From the NCBI GenBank assembly GCA_905182995.1, contig CAJJDP010000051.1, positions 6,126 to 44,049 on the forward strand: 37,924 nucleotides of DNA. The letters are read 5' to 3'. Position numbers and translations under genes: made by a program. Positions 11,585-24,092 of the stretch are shown piece by piece; position 1 is the first letter of the stretch, and every line of letters starts with the position of its first letter. Source of the stretch: Paramecium octaurelia. Taxonomy: Eukaryota; Ciliophora; Oligohymenophorea; Peniculida; Parameciidae. The notes under the pieces were generated by a model. That model had not been told where the DNA came from, searched no databases, and saw nothing but the letters and a program-made list of their open reading frames with translations.

Positions 11585-14500
11585 ATGATAAAAACGGAGA
11601 TTAAGTTATTGTTCTTGATGGTGCAACTTGTGAATCCATTTAGAAGTCAATATATTTGGTATGGTGAGGCCGGTTTTGATCAGGATGGTTTTTAGTTTGA
11701 GTGCAAAGGAGGACATGCTCATGCTCCTGGGATGCATCCTCATCCTTGCGTTCGTATGTTTATAATATTGATTTAGACTTTCATTCTGATTGTTAATATG
11801 TCACAGAACCTAAAATGATCATCTCGAATGGCAATGAAATGCTATGCCATCCGAGAGTTAGACAATACGTTGTGTGGCCATTGCAATTCTTTGAAAAAGT
11901 GTTATTTTGTTAGCACAAGGCTGTAATATATGAATATTCTGAAAACACCGATTTAGAACTTTCGTGTTAATTTGTTCTTCAAGATTGCATAATAGCCTAA
12001 AAGTCTGGTGATATTGTTAAGTGCTAATTTTGCTATGAATATAGGACAGGATAATATTGTCAAAATCTTATTAGTAATTTAAATAAATATTTAGATTGTG
12101 GAGACAACTGTGCAAGTTGTACATCCAATTATTGCTAAACGTGCAAGGAAGGCTACTCTCCATAAAGTGACACTGATTTATATTGTAGTTTAGGTAAATA
12201 AATTAGAAATGTAATAGCCTGTCAAACAGGACATTTATCTTGTTCTTTAACTAATAATGTATACGCATTCGAAGGGTGTAAAAAAGGTTATGAAATGGTT
12301 GGTAATTAATGTGTAGGTATAAATAATAAACAAATCAAGCTTGTCCTAATAGATGCACTGTTTGCACGATGGGAATTTGCTCTGAATGCGAATTTCATTA
12401 TTTTTTAAAAGATAACTAATGCTTTGGAGACATAAATTGCACTAGATTTGATTATAAATATGATCCTAACACAGGATTAGCTAATGGGATTATTTGTTAA
12501 ATATGTGACTTTGGATTTTTTTATAATCCAAATCAATAAAAATGCACTCGTAATTCAATTAAAATATTTTTAGTCTGTAAGGAGCAGCCTGGCTTGGAAA
12601 ATTGCTTGATTTGTTTTAACTCTACATAATGCAAAATTTGTAAAGGAACACACATAATAACAGCAGATAAGAGATGCATACCGTTTATTGGTTGCTCATC
12701 ATAATGCTAAACATGTCTTTATACAGATCCTGAATACTGTACAACTTGTAATTTGAAGGAAAAATTTCTAAGTTCAACTATTGTGCCAGGAAAATGTTTT
12801 TGTGATTATCCAAATGGTTATATCGAGAAGGATGGTGGATGTGGTAAATGTTCAGATGGGTAATGCTAAACTTGTGGTCTAGATTATTATGATTGTACAT
12901 CTTGTAAACCAATTTCAAATAGAACTCTTGTTGGTTCTAAATGCATTTGTAAATAAGGATATTTTGAAGCTGGCAATTCTGACCAAATATGTTTAAGTAT
13001 GAATCAATTTCAATTAGAATGCTATGATAGTTGTTATAATTGTTAAGGAATTAATGAAAATGATTGTACTGAATGCGGAGATCCTGGAATATATAATAAA
13101 TATTTTGAAAATGGAAATTGTTTTTGTTTTGAAAGAACATTATTGTAAATTCAACCTGACGGGAATAGCATTTGTAAACGTAAAGAATAGTTATTTAATT
13201 AGCCTGTCATCCTAGGTGCGAAAAATGTTCTATACCTTTTGATAATTCTTCAAATCAAAATTGTACTATGTGTATTGCAAGCCAACGCAGAGTTTTATCA
13301 AATGATTACCGATGTGTTTGCTAAGATGGATATGGAGAAGATGGAAATTCAGATGTTTGCTTTAGTATCTGATGATAATGATTATTATAGGGTGTCATTA
13401 TTCCTGTTTGAGTTGTAAAGGACCTCTTTAAACTGATTGTACTTCCTGCTCCATTGTTGCCCATAGATATTTGACAGTAGACTCTAAATGTAATTGCAAC
13501 TAAGCCTATTATGACCCTGGTTTGAAGGATCCAAATTGCTATTGTACTTTTTATTTTAATTATCAACTTAGTGACTTGTCATCATTCTTGTGCTAGTTGC
13601 ACTGTTTATGGTTAAGATAAATGCACTTCCTGTCCATCAACAAGACATGCTGATAGAGTTGGAACTACTTTTTAATGTCTATGCAACGATTCACACTATT
13701 ATAGTGATCCATTATTTTTAGAATGCTAGCAATGCCATTTGACTTGCAAAACTTGTAAGGGCTCTTCTGAAACAAATTGTCTAAGTTGTGATACTACTTA
13801 CANAAATTGCACTAGATTTGATTATAAATATGATCCTAACACAGGATTAGCTAATGGGATTATTTGTTAAATATGTGACTTTGGATTTTTTTATAATCCA
13901 AATCAATAAAAATGCACTCGTAATTCAATTAAAATATTTTTAGTCTGTAAGGAGCAGCCTGGCTTGGAAAATTGCTTGATTTGTTTTAACTCTACATAAT
14001 GCAAAATTTGTAAAGGAACACACATAATAACAGCAGATAAGAGATGCATACCGTTTATTGGTTGCTCATCATAATGCTAAACATGTCTTTATACAGATCC
14101 TGAATACTGTACAACTTGTAATTTGAAGGAAAAATTTCTAAGTTCAACTATTGTGCCAGGAAAATGTTTTTGTGATTATCCAAATGGTTATATCGAGAAG
14201 GATGGTGGATGTGGTAAATGTTCAGATGGGTAATGCTAAACTTGTGGTCTAGATTATTATGATTGTACATCTTGTAAACCAATTTCAAATAGAACTCTTG
14301 TTGGTTCTAAATGCATTTGTAAATAAGGATATTTTGAAGCTGGCAATTCTGACCAAATATGTTTAAGTATGAATCAATTTCAATTAGAATGCTATGATAG
14401 TTGTTATAATTGTTAAGGAATTAATGAAAATGATTGTACTGAATGCGGAGATCCTGGAATATATAATAAATATTTTGAAAATGGAAATTGTTTTTGTTTT

Positions 14501-17500
14501 GAAAGAACATTATTGTAAATTCAACCTGACGGGAATAGCATTTGTAAACGTAAAGAATAGTTATTTAATTAGCCTGTCATCCTAGGTGCGAAAAATGTTC
14601 TATACCTTTTGATAATTCTTCAAATCAAAATTGTACTATGTGTATTGCAAGCCAACGCAGAGTTTTATCAAATGATTACCGATGTGTTTGCTAAGATGGA
14701 TATGGAGAAGATGGAAATTCAGATGTTTGCTTTAGTATCTGATGATAATGATTATTATAGGGTGTCATTATTCCTGTTTGAGTTGTAAAGGACCTCTTTA
14801 AACTGATTGTACTTCCTGCTCCATTGTTGCCCATAGATATTTGACAGTAGACTCTAAATGTAATTGCAACTAAGCCTATTATGACCCTGGTTTGAAGGAT
14901 CCAAATTGCTATTGTACTTTTTATTTTAATTATCAACTTAGTGACTTGTCATCATTCTTGTGCTAGTTGCACTGTTTATGGTTAAGATTAATGCACTTCC
15001 TGTCCATCAACAAGACATGCTGATAGAGTTGGAACTACTTTTTAATGTCTATGCAACGATTCACACTATTATAGTGATCCATTATTTTTAGAATGCTAGC
15101 AATGCCATTTGACTTGCAAAACTTGTAAGGGCTCTTCTGAAACAAATTGTCTAAGTTGTGATACTACTTACAGACAATTGATTATATCAAGGTGTAATTG
15201 CTACCCTGGTTATTACAGCACAGGCCAACTATAATGTCAATGTGATTATTAAATACTAACTATTAGAATGCCATTACACATGTCTCACATGCTACTCTGC
15301 TGATGAAGATGGCTGTACCTCTTGCTCATCGGCCAAAAATAGAGTTCTAAAAGCAACCAAATGTGTCTGTAAGGAGAATACAATGGAAGCCTCAAATACA
15401 GATGCTATGTGTTCAAGTAAAAATTTTATATCTAACTTAGAATGTTCATATCGTTGTTCATCTTGCAATATAGCAGCTGACCATTGCACAACATGTCCTG
15501 ATTAATCATATCGTGAAATAGGAACTAATAACTCTTGTGCTTGTCCAGCCTACTATTATGATTAGCCTGACAACCCAATTTGCATAAGTATGAGAATAAA
15601 TTGAACTTTAGAGTGCTATAATACTTGCTATGCTTGTAAAGGATAAAAAAATACTGAATGTACTGCTTGTAATCCTCTCAGTAAAAGGGAATTGAACATT
15701 AATGGAGAATGTGTTTGCATGAGTAAATATTATGATACAGGAATACAAGAATGTTCAAGTATATAATATATACATAATAATAGTTTGTAGCACCGATTGT
15801 TTAGATTGCATTACTAGTCCTACTAATTGTACTTCTTGCAATCCGGAAAAATATTTACTTGGAAACAGTTGCTAATGCAAAACGAAACTTTAGGGAAGTT
15901 TTCTCACTACCTATTTTGTTGAATCAAAAAATAAATGTCTAAGTAAGTCAATGAAAATAATGATTAGATTGTCATTATAGTTGTCTATCTTGCAGTGGTC
16001 CATTAGTAAATTAATGTTTATCTTGTTTGAACTCAGAATAAAGAATTTTGATTGGTTCAAGTTGCATTTGTACAGAAAATTACTATGATAATGGATTTCC
16101 TAATTGTAAATGTAAAATTAATTCTTTAATTTATGAAGAATGTAACTTTCGATGTTATGGGTGTACAACATTACCTACTCTATGTACATCTTGCCCATAA
16201 TCAACCTTAAGAACATATAATTCTTTAAACTCTTCTTGTGATTGCCCAAATTCTTATTATGATGATGGAGTAAATCCTGTTTGTTAAAGTAATATATTAG
16301 AATAATTATAGAATGCGATTATTCTTGTTCAACTTGTAAGATAATGTCTAGTAGATGCGAATCTTGCTAGTTAAACACATATAGAGTTTACGACTCCTTA
16401 TTATTTACGTGCCTTTGCGATACTAATTATTATGATTCAGGAATTCCGGTTTGTCAATAATGCCATTATTCTTGCTTACTTTGTAATACTTATGGGGCAG
16501 ATTCGTGCATTAGTTGCTAACCATAAACAACATCCTTTAGAGTATTAAATGGAAACGTTTGCGAATGTCTCCTTGGGTATTACGATGATGGATACTCTTT
16601 AAATTGTTAATAATGCTTTTATAAATGTTAAAACTGCATTAATTCTCCAACTGTTTGTACATCTTGTAAGGAAACAAGACATTTAGATCAAAATCAATGT
16701 CTATGCAATACTGGTTATTTTGAAAATGGGTCAAGCAATTGTAGTAAATGCAATTCAAACTGTTATAATTGCATTTTTAATTCCAAATAATGCACAGAAT
16801 GTGATCCAAGTACATTAAGGTCATTGAATACTAATACTAATACTTGTTAATGTTAAGCAGGCACAACTGAAATAGATGGATTGTGTCAACAATGCGATTA
16901 AAATTGTCAGACATGCTCAAACACTCCTACAAATTGTACATCATGCGGTCTAATGAAATTTCTAAGTAATTCAAAATGCGCATGTATTGACGGGACATAT
17001 TTATTGGATGCTGATAATCAGTGCTATTCTTGTGATTCTACCTGTGAAACTTGTTTTGGTAACGGTTCGTTTTGTTAGAGCTGTATATCAGATAAAAATA
17101 GAATTCTAGATAATGCAACACATACATGTATCTGCAAGGCTGGATATTACGAAGATACTGTTAACAAATCTTGTATTTAATGCTATTAAACGTGTTTAAC
17201 TTGTTTTGGTATTTCTACGTATTGCACATAATGTGATTAAACCTTAAATTTAACACTTAATTATTAAAATAGATGTGTTTGCAAATCAGGTTTCTTCTTT
17301 AATCTTATTACTTAATAATGTGAAGGTATTGTTTAAATTAAATTTAAGCTTGCCATGTTAGTTGTTCTGAATGCTTAACATAAACTTAATGTTTGACTTG
17401 TGAATTAATCACGAGATACCTTGACAATGACACATCGTAATGTGTATGCAAAAATGGCTTCTATGAAGCTAATCAAAAATAATGTTTATGTATTATTAAT

Positions 17501-20500
17501 GATCAATGTTATAGAATGCCACAGTTCATGTAAAACATGTTAAATTTAATCAAATTAATGTCTAACTTGTGAGTTAACAAATTTTAGATTTTTGTAAATG
17601 AATACTTGCCCATGTTTAGATGGGTACTATGATGTTGGAATTGAAATGTGTTAAAAATGTAGTGACATCTGTAAAACTTGCTAAACTAATTCAACTAAAT
17701 GTTACTCTTGTTATCCAAATCATCATCGTGTATTAAATCAAAACACTTGTACTTGCTCTCCCGGGTATTTTGATAATGGCTAATAATTATGTGAAAGTAT
17801 TCATCTGATATTATATTAGAATGCTCGAATTCTTGTCAAACTTGTAAAAATTAGAGAGATTATTGTACTAGTTGTGATGTTAATTAAAGTAGATTAGATT
17901 AATCTATTATTCATAAATGTCCGTGTGTTTCTGATTTTTATTAGGATTCTAATGAAACTTGCTAAAGTATTTATCATCTTTTATTATAGAATGCCATCTT
18001 AAATGTTCTGGATGTGCATATGAAAGAGATAACTGTTTAAGCTGCAAATTTGTTTATGGTTCCAACAGATTAACGATTTCAAATTAATGTAATTGTAAAG
18101 ATGGATACTATGATGACAATATCTAAATAATATGTAAGAAATGTAATAACCGATGCAAAACTTGTGAAAACGATTCCAATAATTGCCTTAGTTGCCTGGG
18201 TAATCTAAAAATAAATCCTCCAAATTGTTTCTGTATGAATGGTTATTTTGAAACTGATTAACTGAATTGTGAACGTATTTGTTTAATATAAACCAAGCAT
18301 GCGATATCAAATGCGATACTTGTAAAACTCAAGCCTCTAATTGTATAACATGCAGAGAAGGTCGTATAAATGAAAAATGTGATTGTGAAGAGGGATACTA
18401 TGATGGTGGCCAGCCTTTATGTCTAGGTAAATATAGAATCTATATCTTAAGAGTGCGACTTTTAATGTTCAACATGCAGCAAATCAGCAAACAATTGTCT
18501 AACGTGTAAAGGAGATAGGTCTTAAACTCCATTATGCAGATGTTAGGATGGATATTATGATGATTTCTAGAGTTTAAATTGCTTGAAATGTGGTTACACT
18601 TGTAAAACTTGCACTTTGGATAAATGTTTATCATGCAATGGCAATAGAATTTTATCAGATGAAATGAGTTGTGATCCTCCTCCAAATTCAGTTAGTTCTT
18701 TATTAACTCCTTGGTGTTCAAGTATAGTATTCTTAATATCAAAGATTGCGAAGTAGCTGTTCTGAAAATTAAATTATCAGATGATCTGAAATCAATACTT
18801 GTCCTTTTTGATTTCCAGATAAACCCAAACTTCTTTTCAAGTTATCTTACTAGCAATGCTTGTTTTAATATCTTAAAATAGACAACTCTTTCGAAATTAG
18901 GAAGGAATCCATAATGTAACATTGATCCGAATAATACAAAACAGTTAATTTTGAATTTCGGGCACAATCCTACCATCACAGTGGGAGATTAGATTGAATT
19001 TTTGGAAAATTCTTTCGGCCATAATAATTGCAAAGGCAAACTATAATATTTCATTTTTAATACACTTGAATAACCCTCGAACCCATTTGCTCCTTTAATC
19101 AAATATAATGTACCTACATACCTTTTGAATCCTTGTGAAGAGAACATCATTTTAATTGAATCAAAGCTATACGATGGTTTGAGAAGTTTTATTTCAATAT
19201 AATGGTCATTTATTGTGTATGGGTAAAGTGGAAATGCTGATCTGAATAATTTTGTTTAAGAATTAACAAATTTTCAATAATTAGACCTAACCATTCCAGA
19301 AAAAACATTACCTCTCTCTTCAAATATTTCTTTATTTGTGGAGGTTGAAAACTTCGTTTCAAAAAAGAGTGTTTTTGAAATATCAATTTAAACACACAAT
19401 GGATAATTTCCAACCATTTTTTAGAAATTCAAACAATCATATTATCCATTTGAATCTATCAAAATGGTTTTCACTATTAAAAAGAAAAGTTGCATGGAAA
19501 ATTCACAAGTATCAAATAATAATTCTTAATATTAAATCAATTTTTATGAAGTTGACAGAAATGACTCTAGATCTAGACCTTCAAATTTCAAATTTGATTA
19601 ATTAATTAGTTCTGACTTATTAGAACTTAACATTGAACGCTATTCTTTAACCGCGTACACAACATATACATTTCAATTAACGGTTTCAGATTCTTCAATT
19701 TAATATTATTCAGAACAAAATACAACTATTTCCATATTATCAGGGGGAATTCTTTGTCAATTTAATGGAACAAAGAGGCTACAAAATTATTAAAGTGCTA
19801 CAAATATTTACATCCTATGCAAAGATCTTGATGTTCAATATGATTGGAATGAAGATCCTGATTTGAAAATACAAGTTAGTTGCTTAGAACTAACTTCACA
19901 AGTAGAATGCAAAGATTCTTAAAAGAGGAAATTACAATATAACTCTACTGAAACAAGTTAGAAATTTCCTAAAGCCACTTTTCAACCTTACACGATTTAA
20001 TCTTGGAATGTAATTGCCACCAAAAACTCGCTGACCTACTCTTATGATATCAATATTGTATATCTGGATTATGATTTCAAAATCCTGGATATAGATTATA
20101 ACAGTGGATATTTGGTAAGGCCGGTTAATAATTATGAAGATTTATATTTTACTTTTAATATACCATTTTAGGAGAGGTAATACCTATTAGAATATTCAAT
20201 TGCAATAATTTATGATTATCAATTAATTTCTCTACTTTAACCCCAATACTTTGAATATTCCTTTTAATTATATGATTACTATTAATAATTTAATAAAGGA
20301 AACAAATTCAATCTTAAATTTTTAGCTTAGTTTACGAATGATATCATTCCTAATCAGGAAGACTTAACTTTATTTTTAAATCAACCTCCAATCTGTAATT
20401 TAAAAATTCTGGATGAGAATGTATATGCTTTAGAACCTTTGAAAATGGCAATTAATTGTGAATAATCTGAGGATTAACCATATAATTATTAAATAAAAGT

Positions 20501-23500
20501 GTTTCTATATAACGATGATTTTGAAGAGTTTAAGAATAAATCATCAGATAATTCTCTACTTTATTACAGCTTTTAATAATCAAATAATTTTGTATTATAT
20601 TTTCCTAGCACAGAGATCAATATTATTTTTCAGATCATAGATCAAAGAGGATCTATTACAAATATTCAAAAGAGCCTAAATATCTCTAAAAAGCAAGTCA
20701 CATGTAATAATTTAAATATAGATCAATTGACATTTTTGTAAAAAATTTCTTGGATTTTTGAAATACTTATAAATCAAAATGACAAATAGAATTGTACACA
20801 ATTAAAAGATGAAATATATAATTCTATTCAATAACAAGTGACTTCAGATGTTTAATCAGAAAAATTGTTGGCCTATTAAACAATTAATCTATACAAAAAA
20901 GTATCAACAAAATAGGCGAATTCAAATTCTACAAGGAGATTATTAGAATAAAAATATCAAAATTAATGCTACAATAATGAGACATCTCTCTTTATTAGTA
21001 CTAATTAGGAAGTTACCTAGAAAAATAGCATTAATATTTCATCATTAACAGAAAGTTCTCAAAAAGTTTAATAATAAATAGTTGATTTAATTTAGTTGAG
21101 GATAAATTTAGAAAATTAAAACTCCCAAAGCAATCTAATTATTGATTCTCAGTTAGTTATGATGATTAAAACGGTTACCTAAATATTAATTGGTTCTGTA
21201 CACTTAATTGATGAATAATATCTGATTATTTCTTAAAATGAAACCTCTCCCCAATATTATGAGGAAGTAATGAAGATATCTGAAACCTTAATTTAATTAA
21301 TTGAAAATATTACAATTCAAATTAGTGACAATCTTTAAGTTAATGGCTAGGTTTTATCATTTTACGGAGCTATACTGTCATTATAACTTTAAAAAATTAC
21401 TAAGTCAGTATATAACGCACAGTTTTAAATATAGTATGATTACTTAGATAATTTAATTGCATTCATACAAAAGTCATAACTAAAAGTTAGTTTTAATTAT
21501 TATAATCTATCATAATCTTACAGATCCATGCTTCAAATTTACTTAAATAGATCAGATTTTGAGATTGATTAAAACTATTTTGTCAAATCATTCCTAACTA
21601 ATTTTCTCTATACTGGTTCTTAAATCAACCAGCTATAATTAAATACATATTATAAAATTGACATGGCTAAATTTCAAAATTGTGATATTTCAAATGGGAT
21701 TTCAGAAATTTTCAAATATAATTATTTTTGTATTAATCATTTAGAAAACGATCAGTTTGAGAAATGTGATGTAGAAATCGAAAAAATTGATAATCAAACA
21801 ACATAGCTCTATTGCAAGTGTTAATTTTTTGGAAATTTATATTTGATAAAGGTTGCCAATAACTCTATGAATTAATCAAATAATACAGTAGTTAATTGGC
21901 TGGCAGAAGAGTAATAGAAAATTGACATATATGAGCAATCTTTTCTACTTGTTTAGGGTGTATTTATTATATCATCTGCTATTGTTTACCTTTCCTTAGT
22001 GTTTCTAGAATATCACAAATCCAAAGAAATTAGTATGGAACAAGGTCAAGATAGGGATAATACATTAGAGCCAGCTAAGGATGCACATCAAATAAGATTG
22101 TATCCAAGTCATTTTATCATGTTTAAAACAAACTTCTAAGTAATTTTTTTGGTTATTCAAATAGTATATCCATTCAATTTTGTAACTTTGTTAAGATGAT
22201 GAAAACCCTGTGAAGAAAAGCTTTAGATTTTTACAGATTAGTAATGAAATAAGNAATCTATACAAAAAAGTATCAACAAAATAGGCGAATTCAAATTCTA
22301 CAAGGAGATTATTAGAATAAAAATATCAAAATTAATGCTACAATAATGAGACATCTCTCTTTATTAGTACTAATTAGGAAGTTACCTAGAAAAATAGCAT
22401 TAATATTTCATCATTAACAGAAAGTTCTCAAAAAGTTTAATAATAAATAGTTGATTTAATTTAGTTGAGGATAAATTTAGAAAATTAAAACTCCCAAAGC
22501 AATCTAATTATTGATTCTCAGTTAGTTATGATGATTAAAACGGTTACCTAAATATTAATTGGTTCTGTACACTTAATTGATGAATAATATCTGATTATTT
22601 CTTAAAATGAAACCTCTCCCCAATATTATGAGGAAGTAATGAAGATATCTGAAACCTTAATTTAATTAATTGAAAATATTACAATTCAAATTAGTGACAA
22701 TCTTTAAGTTAATGGCTAGGTTTTATCATTTTACGGAGCTATACTGTCATTATAACTTTAAAAAATTACTAAGTCAGTATATAACGCACAGTTTTAAATA
22801 TAGTATGATTACTTAGATAATTTAATTGCATTCATACAAAAGTCATAACTAAAAGTTAGTTTTAATTATTATAATCTATCATAATCTTACAGATCCATGC
22901 TTCAAATTTACTTAAATAGATCAGATTTTGAGATTGATTAAAACTATTTTGTCAAATCATTCCTAACTAATTTTCTCTATACTGGTTCTTAAATCAACCA
23001 GCTATAATTAAATACATATTATAAAATTGACATGGCTAAATTTCAAAATTGTGATATTTCAAATGGGATTTCAGAAATTTTCAAATATAATTATTTTTGT
23101 ATTAATCATTTAGAAAACGATCAGTTTGAGAAATGTGATGTAGAAATCGAAAAAATTGATAATCAAACAACATAGCTCTATTGCAAGTGTTAATTTTTTG
23201 GAAATTTATATTTGATAAAGGTTGCCAATAACTCTATGAATTAATCAAATAATACAGTAGTTAATTGGCTGGCAGAAGAGTAATAGAAAATTGACATATA
23301 TGAGCAATCTTTTCTACTTGTTTAGGGTGTATTTATTATATCATCTGCTATTGTTTACCTTTCCTTAGTGTTTCTAGAATATCACAAATCCAAAGAAATT
23401 AGTATGGAACAAGGTCAAGATAGGGATAATACATTAGAGCCAGCTAAGGATGCACATCAAATAAGATTGTATCCAAGTCATTTTATCATGTTTAAAACAA

Positions 23501-24092
23501 ACTTCTAAGTAATTTTTTTGGTTATTCAAATAGTATATCCATTCAATTTTGTAACTTTGTTAAGATGATGAAAACCCTGTGAAGAAAAGCTTTAGATTTT
23601 TACAGATTAGTAATGAAATAAGTATTTTAATATTATCTTCTACTTGGGAAATCTTATTTACTAATATCGTAATTATCAATTCGTTCATAAGCCTCCTTAT
23701 TATTTTAGTCTTTAGATTAATTTCCAAAATAACTTAAGCAATTTATATGTTTGAAGGCAAAATAGCCATAATGATGATTTTACTGTATCTTTTCCTTCCT
23801 GTTATGTACTTTTTCCTTATGATTTTGGCGTTTAACTCAATGTATATTATTTTCTTATAATAGTGAAATGAATTAGAATTTCATTGATGTGTAAATAGCC
23901 TTAAACCTTTTGAGCGCTTTATTACTAGTTTATTTCGTTTTTGAACCAATCGCTATATATCTAAGAATAGTTATATATAGACCGCTTTTTGAAAGCATTA
24001 GAAAAAATGAATTTAATCCGATCAACCATTTTTTTTATTTCTTTATCTATGATAGCAAAATAAATCAAACCTATGATTAGTTAAATATTTGA
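11585..24092 (+). CDS. Giant cysteine-rich repeat / REJ-like / GPS-like transmembrane protein (P1), about 3,063 aa
   Basis: ATG 11585 and TGA 24090-24092 are joined by 24 introns of 21-28 nt: 11754-11776, 12194-12217, 12317-12339, 12550-12573, 12997-13017, 13180-13202, 13365-13390, 13544-13571, 15242-15266, 15417-15440, 15588-15611, 15759-15783, 15943-15967, 16112-16138, 16289-16311, 17326-17348, 17490-17514, 17797-17819, 17967-17989, 18275-18297, 18427-18451, 18722-18744, 23509-23533, 23842-23863. Leaving out the redundant 12434-13803 and 20886-22254 gives exactly 3,064 codons. Layout: leader LLFLMVQLV; from about residue 120 to 1,750 Cys repeats of the form CxxxCxxC...CxxC...CxC..GYYDxG, like furin or growth-factor-receptor Cys-rich domains; a REJ-like part near 2,080-2,400 (DVQYDWNEDPDLKIQVSCLEL); a possible GPS motif, LYCKCQFFGNLYL, near 2,770; then about four membrane helices near 2,820, 2,920, 2,965 and 3,000. 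Polycystin-1 and adhesion GPCRs share GPS/GAIN logic, but the helix count fits neither. It is probably a cell-surface receptor or adhesion protein. Confidence 0.85.
12434..13802. repeat. Redundant contig end, first copy (1,369 bp)
   Basis: This is identical to 13804-15172 except for one seen difference: AAA at 13619-13621 against TAA at 14989-14991, Lys against Gln in the recoded frame. The giant gene reads correctly through either copy, but not through both, so the duplication is an assembly overlap. Confidence 0.85.
13803..13803. other. Single-N contig join inside the giant gene
   Basis: The contig to the right begins with the sequence found at 12434. That position is within 2-3 bp of the point homologous to where the P2 copy (5350) runs into telomere repeats. 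Confidence 0.85.
13804..15172. repeat. Redundant contig end, second copy (1,369 bp)
   Basis: This repeats 12434-13802. It encodes the same Cys-rich repeats and carries the same introns shifted by 1,370 (for example 13920-13943, 14367-14387, 14550-14572, 14735-14760 and 14914-14941). Confidence 0.85.
20886..22253. repeat. Redundant contig end in the 3' half of the giant gene, first copy (1,368 bp)
   Basis: This is identical, as far as I can see, to 22255-23622, with an offset of 1,369. It spans the end of the REJ-like region, the GPS-like motif (TGC AAG TGT at 21813-21821), the first membrane helix (about 21943-22014) and the intron 22140-22164. Confidence 0.85.
22254..22254. other. Single-N contig join inside the giant gene
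   Basis: The right-hand contig restarts at the sequence of 20886. Deleting 20886-22254 restores a continuous frame from the long exon into the C-terminal helices. Confidence 0.85.
22255..23622. repeat. Redundant contig end in the 3' half of the giant gene, second copy (1,368 bp)
   Basis: This is the copy that continues into unique sequence at 23623 and reaches the true stop codon at 24092. Confidence 0.85.

Noticed and set aside
13024..14585. Plus-strand 63-aa frames at 13024 and 14394
   Set aside because: They are out of frame with, and overlap, the spliced Cys-rich reading frame; they are duplicated only because the contig ends overlap.
13321..19413. Minus-strand frames at 13321-13566, 14691-14936, 15292-15489, 18440-18685 and 19210-19413
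   Set aside because: They are antisense shadows of the giant gene, which has a continuous spliced frame with regular Cys spacing on the plus strand.
19336..19605. 89-aa plus-strand frame
   Set aside because: It is a different frame within the long 18745-onward exon of the giant gene; the gene frame is open throughout.
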